A stretch of 64,000 bases of DNA from positions 248,001-312,000 of the forward strand of contig JAFTVI010000035.1 in assembly GCA_017465825.1 (NCBI GenBank), read 5' to 3'. This DNA comes from Clostridia bacterium. GTDB lineage: Bacteria > Bacillota > Clostridia > Oscillospirales > Acutalibacteraceae. Position numbers and translations under genes: made by a program. Below the pieces are notes generated by a model. It was not told the DNA's origin and made no database searches. It worked only from the letters and a program-made list of their open reading frames with translations. Positions 17,001-24,151 of this stretch are shown here, piece after piece (the first letter of the stretch is position 1; each line of letters begins with the position of its first letter).

Positions 17001-17492
17001 TTAACCCTCCAATTCCTTGATTTCATCACGGAGCTGAGCCGCTTTTTCAAAGTTCTGCTCGTCGATTGCCCTGTTGAGCTGTTCTTTCAATTCGGTAAGC
17101 TTGTGTGCCTTTTTTACATCCTCGCCTGCACCCTGAGGGAACTTGCCCTGATGGGTTGTGTTGCCGTGAATTCTCTTGAGTGAGGGCTGGAGCTTGTCGA
17201 AGAATGTCTGATAGCACTCCGCACAGCCAACCATACCGCTTTTTGCGATGTCGTCAAAGGAGCATCCGCACTTTTCACAGCGTATAACTCTGTTGCTCAG
17301 CTTGCTTACGGGGATATCACCGAAAAAGCCTCCGAAAAGGTCACCGATGTTAAGACCGAAGCCGGAAAATACCGTTTCGTAACCCATCGCCGCCGCACAG
17401 TGTGAGCAGAGGTGTGTTTCTGTTTTTTCACCGTTTATGATTCTTTTAAGATGTGTTGTGGCTTCATTTTTGCCGCATTTCTGACATAACAT
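17001..17492 (-). CDS. mcsA: McsA, zinc-finger activator of McsB
   Basis: The start is placed at the ATG at 17490-17492 behind AAGGGAG, giving 163 residues and the usual N-terminal MLCQKCGKNEA. Four CxxC pairs (CQKC and CSHC in the first 30 residues, CEKC and CAEC around 80-105) form two zinc sites. A UVR domain ends the protein (LKEQLNRAIDEQNFEKAAQLRDEI). McsA activates McsB and bridges to CtsR and ClpC. The longer in-frame extension upstream runs into repeat R1b and is not coding. Confidence 0.95.
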   Translation of the reverse strand: MLCQKCGKNEATTHLKRIINGEKTETHLCSHCAAAMGYETVFSGFGLNIGDLFGGFFGDIPVSKLSNRVIRCEKCGCSFDDIAKSGMVGCAECYQTFFDKLQPSLKRIHGNTTHQGKFPQGAGEDVKKAHKLTELKEQLNRAIDEQNFEKAAQLRDEIKELEG

Positions 17493-17533
17493 ATTTATCT
17501 CTCCCTTTTGATTTTTGACATTTTGATAATTAA

Positions 17534-17727
17534 TAAACAATAATTTATCGGCGGATGCCGATAAAAATGAGTAAGTAGCAATTAGCAATGAGTAATGGTG
17601 GAAAGGGCGTTGCCCTTTGACCCATTTTATATAATTCAAGCCCGTAGGGCTTCCTCAATTGCTCATTTCTCACTGCTCATTGCTCATTACAATAATTTAT
17701 AGGCTCACGCCTATAAATTATTGTTTA
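17534..17727. repeat. R1 intergenic element, copy b, between ctsR and mcsA
   Basis: 194 bp, with complete ends TAAACAATAATTTA (17534-17547) and its inverse (17714-17727). Behind each end is a small variable hairpin (ATCGG/CCGAT on the left, TATAGGC/GCCTATA on the right). The terminal TAA of the right end is the ctsR stop codon. It is nearly identical to copy c at 58848-59041. Confidence 0.88.
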
Positions 17728-18168
17728 CGCCAGCAGCATCTGCTTAAATATTGCCGCTCTGATTCTGCCTCTGTATTCGGCAGGTACGGATTTATAGCAG
17801 TTTTCGTTAATTGCCGCAAGCATAATTTTTGCTTTTTCCGCCTCAAGCAGTTCTCTGTGATTGAGGTTGATTATTATTGCTTTTGCGGACTGCTCGCTTA
17901 TGGATTCGCCTATCGAATTAATTATATGCATAAGAATTTGCTCTTTAGTATTATAATTAATACGGGTGATTTTGATATAACCGCCGCCGCCACGCTGGCT
18001 TTCCACCGTGTAACCTCTTTCGGGGGTGAAACGTGAAGATATAACGTAATTTATCTGGCTGGGAACACAACCTAACTGCTGTGCAAATTCGTTTCGCTTT
18101 ATTTCCGCTCTGCCTGTCTCTTCAAGCATTTCGGTAAGTATTTTTGCTATTTCATTACTGAGATTCAT
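17725..18168 (-). CDS. ctsR: CtsR, repressor of class III stress genes
   Basis: A 147-residue winged-helix repressor. The N-terminal domain (about 1-72) contains the VPSQINYVISSRFTPERGY wing segment with the RGGGGYI Gly-rich tip that inserts in the DNA minor groove; the C-terminal helical domain is used for dimerisation and McsB control. It is the first gene of the operon and is autoregulated: two perfect CtsR boxes flank its promoter. The ATG at 18166-18168 is preceded by GGAGATG. The TAA stop is the outermost base triplet of repeat element R1b. Confidence 0.95.
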   Translation of the reverse strand: MNLSNEIAKILTEMLEETGRAEIKRNEFAQQLGCVPSQINYVISSRFTPERGYTVESQRGGGGYIKITRINYNTKEQILMHIINSIGESISEQSAKAIIINLNHRELLEAEKAKIMLAAINENCYKSVPAEYRGRIRAAIFKQMLLA

Positions 18169-18192
18169 TTTTATTTCATCTCCTTATTTGAC

Positions 18193-18266
18193 TTTGACTA
18201 TCTTTGACCTTGTGATTGATATTATAATCAATTTTTGCGGAAAGTCAAAGGTCAAAAATGGTCAAA
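18193..18266 (-). promoter_or_regulatory. ctsR promoter with two CtsR operator boxes
   Basis: Box 1 (18193-18209) reads GGTCAAA-GAT-AGTCAAA on the minus strand; box 2 (18250-18266) reads GGTCAAA-AAT-GGTCAAA on the plus strand. Both match the known CtsR heptad repeat with a 3-base spacer, with extra GTCAAA half sites beside them. A promoter TTGACT-16-TATAAT on the minus strand lies between and under the boxes. Confidence 0.9.
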
Positions 18267-18362
18267 AAGTGAATTTGATTTTAATTTAGCTCCTGTTTTC
18301 TTTAATATTCTTTGATTTTATATAAATTTTCTTTATTTTTCTCAAATTTGACTTTTGTGTGA

Positions 18363-18390
18363 TTGACATTTCTTTAATAATGATTATACT
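18363..18390 (+). promoter_or_regulatory. Promoter of prfA
   Basis: TTGACA (18363-18368), a 16-base spacer and TATACT (18385-18390), about 30 bases before the start codon. Confidence 0.75.
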
Positions 18391-18420
18391 ATTATATAGA
18401 AATTATGAACGGAGAAAGTT

Positions 18421-19491
18421 ATGCTTAATAAACTTGTAACAGTTGAAAAACGTTTTGAGGAAGTCAATGCACTGCTTTGCAGCAGCGACGTTGCATCCGA
18501 TATGGAGAAGTATACCGCACTTATGAAGGAGCTTAAACATTTAACCCCCATTGTCGAAAAATACAGGGAGTACAAAAATGCCGAAAGCACCCACGCTGAA
18601 GCTGAGGAAATGCTCAATTCCGGCGGTCTTGACAAGGATTTTAAGGAAATGGTGCAGGAGGAATTTGAACAGTCAAAGGCAGATATGGCAACCTTTTATG
18701 AGGAACTGAAAATTCTGCTGTTGCCCAGAGATCCTAATGACGACAGAAATGTTATTGTTGAAATCCGTGGCGGTGCAGGGGGAGAGGAAAGTGCTCTGTT
18801 TGCCTATGATTTATACAGAATGTATTCAATGTACGCCGAAGCAAAGGGCTTTAAGATTGAGGTTATGAACCTTAACGAAACCGAGCTTGGCGGCATTAAG
18901 GAAATCAGTTTTATGATAAACGGTGAGGGCGCATATTCGCGCTTTAAGTTTGAAAGCGGTGTACACCGTGTTCAGCGTGTGCCCGAAACGGAATCAGGCG
19001 GCAGAATCCATACTTCTACAGTAACCGTTGCCGTTCTTCCCGAGGCTCAGGCGGTTGAGTTTGAGCTCAACGAAGCTGATCTTGTGTTTGAGGCATTCAG
19101 AGCAAGCGGTGCAGGCGGTCAGAAGGTCAATAAAACATCATCTGCTGTTCGTGTTATCCACGTTCCCACAGGCACGGTTGTTGAGTGTCAGGTTGAGCGC
19201 AGTCAGTACCAGAATAAAGACAGAGCCGTTGAACTTCTCCGTGCAAGGCTTTATGATGAGGAATGCCGCAAACAGCAGGCGGCTATTGACGGCGAAAGGC
19301 GTTCACAGGTGGGTACGGGCGACAGAAGTGAAAGAATCCGTACGTATAACTATCCTCAGGGCAGAGTTACCGACCACAGAATCGGTCTTACGTTGTATAA
19401 ACTCGATACCATTCTCAACGGCGACCTTGATGAAGTGATTGACTCGCTTATCACTGCTGATACGGCAGAGAAGCTTAAAAATAACTCCTGA
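18421..19491 (+). CDS. prfA: Peptide chain release factor 1
   Basis: The 356-residue factor terminates translation at UAA and UAG. The GGQ peptidyl-hydrolysis loop (SGAGGQKVNKTSS) is at about residue 230, and the acidic Gly-rich GGAGGEES segment near 118 is typical of class I release factors. The codon-recognition region (about 185-200) is consistent with RF1. It has its own promoter and starts at the ATG at 18421 behind GGAG. A weak hairpin surrounds its stop codon but has no T tract. Confidence 0.95.
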   Translation: MLNKLVTVEKRFEEVNALLCSSDVASDMEKYTALMKELKHLTPIVEKYREYKNAESTHAEAEEMLNSGGLDKDFKEMVQEEFEQSKADMATFYEELKILLLPRDPNDDRNVIVEIRGGAGGEESALFAYDLYRMYSMYAEAKGFKIEVMNLNETELGGIKEISFMINGEGAYSRFKFESGVHRVQRVPETESGGRIHTSTVTVAVLPEAQAVEFELNEADLVFEAFRASGAGGQKVNKTSSAVRVIHVPTGTVVECQVERSQYQNKDRAVELLRARLYDEECRKQQAAIDGERRSQVGTGDRSERIRTYNYPQGRVTDHRIGLTLYKLDTILNGDLDEVIDSLITADTAEKLKNNS

Positions 19492-19499
19492 TACAGTTA

Positions 19500-19597
19500 G
19501 GAGTGATTTCGGAAAAGGCTTTGCCCTTTAACCCGAATTTATTTATTATTAATTGTACATTGTAAATTGTAAATTGTACATTGAACCAAAAATGGTG
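19500..19597. repeat. R3-type intergenic sequence, copy b (without intact ends)
   Basis: It contains the AAAGGCTTTGCCCTTT hairpin and a run of AATTGTACATTGTAAATTG-like repeats that match the interior of the R3 element at 27708-27831. The shared terminal sequence is missing, so this is a decayed or truncated copy between prfA and the Sua5-CoaE gene. Confidence 0.65.
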
Positions 19598-19606
19598 GTA
19601 TATTAA

Positions 19607-21241
19607 TTGAAAAATACATTAAAACTAAAAACCTATGATATAAATAACGACCTTGCAGACATACGGACTGCGGCTGAAATACTGAAAAACGGCGGTGTTG
19701 TTGCAATTCCTACCGAAACGGTTTACGGTCTTGCGGCTGATGCATTTAACGAGGATGCGGTAAGATATGTTTACAAGGCAAAGGGCAGACCGAGCGATAA
19801 TCCGTTCATTGTGCATATCTCATCCTTTGAGCAGATTTATTCTCTGGCAAAGGAAGTTCCCGAAAGCGCAAAAAAGCTTGCCGAAAAATTCTGGCCCGGT
19901 CCTCTTACAATAATTCTGCCAAAGAGGGATGAAGTGCCGTATGCAACAAGCGGCGGACTTGATACCGTTGCGATAAGATTTCCCTCGCATCCCGTTGCGA
20001 ACAAGATTATTGAGCTGTCCTGTCCTCTTGCGGCTCCGTCAGCCAATATTTCGGGATTTCCCAGTCCTACGGCTTTTGAACACGTTGAGGCTGATATGAT
20101 GGGCAGAGCAGATGCTATATGTGACGGCGGCGACTGTAACGTGGGTGTTGAGTCAACGGTTATTTCGCTTGCAACTCCCGTTCCGTTGCTTTGCAGACCC
20201 GGCGGAATAACTCTTGAACAGCTGTGTGACGTTCTCGGTGAAGTTCAGGTTGCAGATTCCATACTGAATCCTATGAAACAAGACGAATCAGCGCCTTCAC
20301 CCGGTATGAAATACAAGCACTATTCCCCGAAGGCACAGCTTACTGTTGTGAGGGGTAATTTTGAAGAATTCAGAGCTTATGCGGATTCTTCCTACGCAGA
20401 TGCGGTTATGTGTTTTGAGGGTGAGGAAGAATTTTTTAGGAATAAAATTACCGTTACCTTCGGTCAGGAAACAGATCCTCTTACACAGGCGCAGAGATTG
20501 TTTTTTGCTTTGCGCGAGCTTGACGAAAAGGGCGCAGACAAGGTGCTTGTCCGCAGTCCCTCAAAAGAGGGGGTTGGCCTTGCGGTGTGCAACAGGCTCT
20601 ACCGCGCGGCGGCGTTCAGATTTGTTGATGCATTCAAGCGCCCCATTGTGGGACTTACAGGCCCTACAGGCTCGGGTAAAGGCTATGTTGCCGCTTATCT
20701 TAAAAATATAGGTTGCTATGTTGCCGATACGGACCTTATCGCAAGAGAGATTACAATGAAAGGCGCGCCCCATTTAAAGGTTCTTGCCGCACATTTCGGT
20801 GAAGATATAATTACTGCCGACGGCGAGCTTGACAGAAAGCTCCTTGCATCAAGAGCTTTTAAAGATAAAGCAAGTCAGGAGCTTCTCAACTCCCTTACGC
20901 ATCCTGAAATTATAAGGATTTCTATGGAAAGATGCATTGATGCTCTTGAAAACGGCGCAACAGCCGCTGTTATTGATGCACCTCTGCTCTTTGAGTGCGG
21001 AGCTGACAAACTGTGCAACACGGTAATTGCCGTTACAGCACCCAAAGAGATTCGTCTGCAACGCATTATGCAAAGGGATAATATAAGCGAGGAACAGGCT
21101 CTTGCCCGTATGTCCGTACAGCACGATGATGAATTTTACACAGATAAATCGGAATTTTCGGTCCGTTCCTATGCACCGTTTGATGTTGAAAAGGAGCTTG
21201 AGCCCTTTGTTGATAAGTATCTGAAAGCGCAGGTGACGTAA
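19607..21241 (+). CDS. Fusion of Sua5/YrdC threonylcarbamoyl-AMP synthase and dephospho-CoA kinase
   Basis: One 544-residue frame contains two complete enzymes. Residues about 1-340 are Sua5-type: YrdC domain with PTETVYGLAADA near 38 and SANISG near 146, then the Sua5 C-terminal domain. They make threonylcarbamoyl-AMP for t6A tRNA modification. Residues about 345-544 are CoaE: P-loop GPTGSGKG near 350, adenylate-kinase-like lid, and FECGAD. They phosphorylate dephospho-CoA in the last step of CoA synthesis. The join has no stop or frameshift. The start is TTG at 19607 with a weak GGTGG site; no better start is seen. The lytic transglycosylase gene follows without a gap. Confidence 0.9.
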   Translation: MKNTLKLKTYDINNDLADIRTAAEILKNGGVVAIPTETVYGLAADAFNEDAVRYVYKAKGRPSDNPFIVHISSFEQIYSLAKEVPESAKKLAEKFWPGPLTIILPKRDEVPYATSGGLDTVAIRFPSHPVANKIIELSCPLAAPSANISGFPSPTAFEHVEADMMGRADAICDGGDCNVGVESTVISLATPVPLLCRPGGITLEQLCDVLGEVQVADSILNPMKQDESAPSPGMKYKHYSPKAQLTVVRGNFEEFRAYADSSYADAVMCFEGEEEFFRNKITVTFGQETDPLTQAQRLFFALRELDEKGADKVLVRSPSKEGVGLAVCNRLYRAAAFRFVDAFKRPIVGLTGPTGSGKGYVAAYLKNIGCYVADTDLIAREITMKGAPHLKVLAAHFGEDIITADGELDRKLLASRAFKDKASQELLNSLTHPEIIRISMERCIDALENGATAAVIDAPLLFECGADKLCNTVIAVTAPKEIRLQRIMQRDNISEEQALARMSVQHDDEFYTDKSEFSVRSYAPFDVEKELEPFVDKYLKAQVT

Positions 21242-21814
21242 TTGGCGAAAAAGCGAAAAAAGAAATTTGCATCAGTTTTTAAATTTATTGTTTTCTGCGT
21301 GATTATTGTACTTTGCGTCAATATCGGCTATGAAAAGGTTTCGGAATATCTGTACCCGAAAAAATATACTGAATATGTTGAAAAATATTCAGCAGAATAT
21401 GAAATAAGCGAAAATCTGCTTTATGCGGTTATCCGCACGGAGAGCGGTTTTGACCCGAATGCGGTCTCGTCGGTTGGCGCGAGAGGTCTTACGCAGATTA
21501 CCGAAGATACTTTTGATTGGCTGCTGACAAAAACAGGCGAGGATTACACCTTTGACGATTTGTTTACGCCGGAAATTTCAATAAAGTACAGTGCGCTGTT
21601 TCTGTCAATTCTTCAGGATGAATACGCAATAACCGAAACGGTGATTGCCGCATATCACGCAGGTATGGGTAATGTATCAAGCTGGCTTGCGGATTCAAGG
21701 TATTCCGATGACGGTCAGCATCTTAAAACCACACCGATTTCCGACACGAACCACTATGTTGATAAGGTTTCGTCGGCAATGGACAGATATTATAATATTT
21801 ATAATGAACAATGA
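21242..21814 (+). CDS. Membrane-anchored lytic transglycosylase (SLT domain)
   Basis: A 190-residue protein with a Lys/Arg-rich N-terminus and one hydrophobic helix (about 13-30) acting as membrane anchor, then a lysozyme-like SLT domain. The catalytic glutamate is E67 in IRTESGFDP, with GARGLTQI and AYHAGMGNV as the further family motifs. It cleaves peptidoglycan with formation of anhydro-muramic acid. The TTG start follows the TAA of the upstream gene directly, so coupling is likely. The last residues (NEQ) and the TGA stop are encoded by the start of a truncated R1 repeat. Confidence 0.9.
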   Translation: MAKKRKKKFASVFKFIVFCVIIVLCVNIGYEKVSEYLYPKKYTEYVEKYSAEYEISENLLYAVIRTESGFDPNAVSSVGARGLTQITEDTFDWLLTKTGEDYTFDDLFTPEISIKYSALFLSILQDEYAITETVIAAYHAGMGNVSSWLADSRYSDDGQHLKTTPISDTNHYVDKVSSAMDRYYNIYNEQ

Positions 21815-21868
21815 GCAGTGAGTAGTGAGCAATTAAGGAAGCCCGATGGGCTTGAATTATATAAAAAT
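21803..21868. repeat. Truncated R1 element, copy d, fused to the end of the transglycosylase gene
   Basis: The stretch from AATGAACAATGAGCAGTGAG through the GCCCGATGGGC hairpin to GAATTATATAAAA matches the part of R1 next to its gene-proximal end, in the same orientation relative to the gene as copies a-c. It encodes the last three residues and the stop of the transglycosylase. Confidence 0.7.
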
Positions 21869-21895
21869 AAAATTCTTTTTCAGGAGGAAAAATAT

Positions 21896-23293
21896 ATGGA
21901 TAAAACACAGATTGACAACCTTAAAGAAAAACTCTTCTACAACCCGAAGCACGCATCAGAGGTTATGAGTGACAATGAAATTGAAACTGCAGACGGCTTT
22001 TGTGAGGGATACAAGGATTTCCTTGATAAGTCAAAAACAGAGCGTGAGGCTGTTGACACAATCATTTCACTTGCTGAGACTAACGGCTTTGTGCAGTTCA
22101 TCCCCGGTGAAAAATACAACGCAGGGGAAAAGATTTATTACAATAACAGAGGTAAGTCCGTTATTCTTTGCGTTATAGGCAAAAAGAGCATTATCGAGGG
22201 CGTTAAGATCGCCGCGGCTCATATTGATTCACCCCGTATTGACTTAAAGCCCAATCCTCTTTACGAGGACACCTCAATGGCGCTTTTCAAAACCCATTAT
22301 TACGGCGGTATCAAAAAATATCAGTGGCCCACTATTCCTCTTGCACTTCACGGTGCTGTTGTACTTAAGGACGGCACAGTCGTAAAGGTTTGCATCGGTG
22401 AGGATGATGAAGATCCCAAGCTCGTTATTACCGATCTTCTTCCCCATCTGGGCGCACAGCAGGGCAAAAGAACGCTCAGCGACGGCATCAGGGGAGAGGA
22501 GCTTAATATTCTCGTTGGCAGCAGACCGTTCAAGGGTGACGACAGCTCCGAGGCAGTAAAGCTGAATATCCTTAACATTCTTTACGAAAAATACGGATTT
22601 GTCGAGGAGGATTTCCTCAGTGCAGAGCTTGAGGCTGTTCCCGCATTCAAGGCTTGCGATATCGGTTTTGACAGAAGTATGATAGGCTCTTACGGTCACG
22701 ACGACAGAGTATGTGCATATCCTGCTGTTATGGCTGCACTTGATGCTGTTGATCCTGACTACACAATAATGTCCGTGCTTACGGATAAAGAGGAAGTCGG
22801 CAGTGACGGCAACACAGGTCTTGACTCCTCATATATGCAGTATTTCATCAACTATCTTGCGGCAATGGAAGGCTACGATGGCTACGAGGTAATCAGAAAG
22901 TGCGAGTGTCTTTCAGCTGACGTTACCTGTGCATTTGACCCCACCTTCCCCGAGGTGCTTGATAAGAGAAATTCTGCATTCATCAACAAGGGCGTTGCAG
23001 TTATGAAGTACACAGGCGCAAGAGGTAAGGCAGGCACATCCGATGCATCGGCAGAATATATGGCTAAGGTGCGCGCAATGCTTGATAACGCAAATATCCT
23101 CTGGCAGACCGGTGAGCTCGGTAAGGTTGACGAAGGCGGCGGCGGAACAGTTGCAAAGTATGTTGCAAAGCTTGATGTTGACGTTATTGATATCGGTGTT
23201 CCCGTGCTTTCAATGCACGCACCCTTCGAGGTCGTTTCAAAGCTTGACGTATATATGGCATACAGAGCATTCTACGAGTTCTTTGTGCAGTAA
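21896..23293 (+). CDS. M18-family aminopeptidase
   Basis: A 465-residue zinc aminopeptidase of the M18 (aspartyl aminopeptidase) family. Metal-site segments are AAHIDSPRIDLKP near residue 110, DKEEVGSDG near 297 (catalytic and metal Glu) and the final SMHAPFEV with the last His. It is cytoplasmic and removes N-terminal, often acidic, residues from peptides. The start is the ATG at 21896 with AGGAGG 8 bases upstream; 26 in-frame codons before it lie in a repeat and lack a ribosome site. An intrinsic terminator follows at 23304. A 51-base copy of its 3' end is found at 23801-23851. Confidence 0.92.
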   Translation: MDKTQIDNLKEKLFYNPKHASEVMSDNEIETADGFCEGYKDFLDKSKTEREAVDTIISLAETNGFVQFIPGEKYNAGEKIYYNNRGKSVILCVIGKKSIIEGVKIAAAHIDSPRIDLKPNPLYEDTSMALFKTHYYGGIKKYQWPTIPLALHGAVVLKDGTVVKVCIGEDDEDPKLVITDLLPHLGAQQGKRTLSDGIRGEELNILVGSRPFKGDDSSEAVKLNILNILYEKYGFVEEDFLSAELEAVPAFKACDIGFDRSMIGSYGHDDRVCAYPAVMAALDAVDPDYTIMSVLTDKEEVGSDGNTGLDSSYMQYFINYLAAMEGYDGYEVIRKCECLSADVTCAFDPTFPEVLDKRNSAFINKGVAVMKYTGARGKAGTSDASAEYMAKVRAMLDNANILWQTGELGKVDEGGGGTVAKYVAKLDVDVIDIGVPVLSMHAPFEVVSKLDVYMAYRAFYEFFVQ

Positions 23294-23303
23294 TAAATGA
23301 AAA

Positions 23304-23334
23304 AAACTGTCCTGTTGAACAGGGCAGTTTTTGT
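23304..23334 (+). terminator. Terminator of the M18 aminopeptidase gene
   Basis: The stem AAACTGTCCTGTT / AACAGGGCAGTTT with a short loop (23304-23330) is followed by TTTT. Confidence 0.85.
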
Positions 23335-23352
23335 GCTTTTTTTGATTAATTG

Positions 23353-23574
23353 TTATCTGAGTTTTTCGGGGTTATCTGTCAGTCCGAGCAAATAATTTGC
23401 CGAGATATTGAAATATGTGCATAATGCTTTTATGTCCTGAAGATTTGGCTCGTTTTCGCCTGTTTCCATTCTTGAAATTTTCTTTTGTGTGCAGTTAAGA
23501 ATGTTTGCAAGCTGAGTTTGATTAAGGTCTTTATCTTCTCTCAATCCTCGGATGCGGTCACCAAATATACTCAT
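23353..23574 (-). CDS. Small XRE-family repressor
   Basis: The 73-residue protein is almost only a helix-turn-helix domain: LNQTQLANILNCTQKKISRMETGENEPN at about 17-44, then the usual YFNISANYLLGLTD ending. Such single-domain XRE proteins are typical repressors of small mobile or stress loci. The start at 23574 has GAGGG upstream. A divergent promoter with a dyad in its spacer lies at 23638-23666, but no gene follows that promoter: only repeats and a broken aminopeptidase tail. Confidence 0.85.
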   Translation of the reverse strand: MSIFGDRIRGLREDKDLNQTQLANILNCTQKKISRMETGENEPNLQDIKALCTYFNISANYLLGLTDNPEKLR

Positions 23575-23637
23575 TTTATATCCCTCTGTGTATTATAAAT
23601 TTATATATAAAATTATAATATAGACGGAAAATGCCTA

Positions 23638-23666
23638 TTGACTTTTAGTCTAAAAACGACTATAAT
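23638..23666 (+). promoter_or_regulatory. Divergent promoter with operator-like dyad, no intact gene downstream
   Basis: TTGACT (23638-23643), a 17-base spacer and TATAAT (23661-23666). The spacer and -10 hold the dyad TAGTC-N7-GACTA, a natural site for the adjacent XRE repressor. Transcription would run into repeats R5 and R2 and the aminopeptidase remnant. Confidence 0.65.
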
Positions 23667-23713
23667 GAATGGTGCACAGACTCCGATGTTGCTACACAAT
23701 TTAATGGGTTCCT

Positions 23714-23795
23714 GTAGGGGACGGCACTCTGCCGTCCCGTTTTCATCGGGATATGATTTGAACTTTGCTCGGGATGCCAGAGTGGCATCCCCTAC
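23714..23795. repeat. R5 element with GTAGGGGA...TCCCCTAC ends
   Basis: An 82-bp inverted-repeat unit that starts GTAGGGGA and ends TCCCCTAC, with internal hairpins (GACGGCACTCTGCCGTC and GGGATGCCAGAGTGGCATCC). It shares the GTAGGG/CCCTAC boundary with R2 but has a different interior. Confidence 0.75.
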
Positions 23796-23800
23796 AAGTA

Positions 23801-23851
23801 CTTGATGTGTATATGACATACAGAGCATTCTACGAATTCTTTGTTCAGTAA
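23801..23851 (+). pseudogene. Remnant of a second aminopeptidase gene (last 17 codons)
   Basis: These 51 bases encode LDVYMTYRAFYEFFVQ and a stop, matching the end of the M18 aminopeptidase (23243-23293) with one amino acid change. Of the five differing codons four are synonymous, which suggests the copy was once a working gene. It is followed by its own good terminator at 23857. The rest of the gene is missing, replaced by the XRE gene and repeats. Confidence 0.75.
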
Positions 23852-23856
23852 ATATG

Positions 23857-23891
23857 AAACAGCGGTCAGAAATTGCTCTGACCGCTGTTTT
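23857..23891 (+). terminator. Terminator behind the aminopeptidase remnant
   Basis: A perfect 14-bp stem (23857-23870 with 23877-23890) with an AATTGC loop, ending in TTTT. Its sequence differs from the terminator of the intact gene. Confidence 0.85.
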
Positions 23892-23897
23892 GTCGGG

Positions 23898-24094
23898 AAA
23901 ACAAGAATTTAGCAGCAAGTTTGTTGTAGGGAGCGACGCCCTCGTCGCTCCGAATTATCCAAATCTGTGATTTGGATAATTACAACAGGTCAAATCAAAT
24001 TTTTAAATATTATTATTGATAAAAATGGCACATTTTTATCAATCGGCGCGACGGGGGCGACGCGCCCTACGAAACACTGATAAATTATTGTTTA
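23898..24094. repeat. R2 element, copy a
   Basis: From the imperfect end AAAACAAGAATTTA to TAAATTATTGTTTA. The interior is a chain of four hairpins: GGAGCGAC/GTCGCTCC, AATTATCCAAATC/GATTTGGATAATT, ATTGATAAAAATG/CATTTTTATCAAT and GGCGCGAC/GACGCGCC, bounded by GTAGGG and CCCTAC. No coding capacity. Confidence 0.8.
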
Positions 24095-24115
24095 ATTAGC
24101 GAAAAAATCATAATG

Positions 24116-24146
24116 CAAAAAATTCCCCGAAACAATTTCGGGGAAT
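24116..24146 (-). terminator. Terminator of the radical SAM gene at 24152
   Basis: A perfect 11-bp stem (24122-24132 with 24136-24146) is followed on the minus strand by TTTTTT. Confidence 0.9.
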
Positions 24147-24151
24147 AAATT

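Noticed and set aside
23353..24094. Prophage or integrative element
   Set aside because: Apart from one small XRE gene there is no integrase, recombinase or structural gene; the repeated aminopeptidase tail is kept as a finding only.
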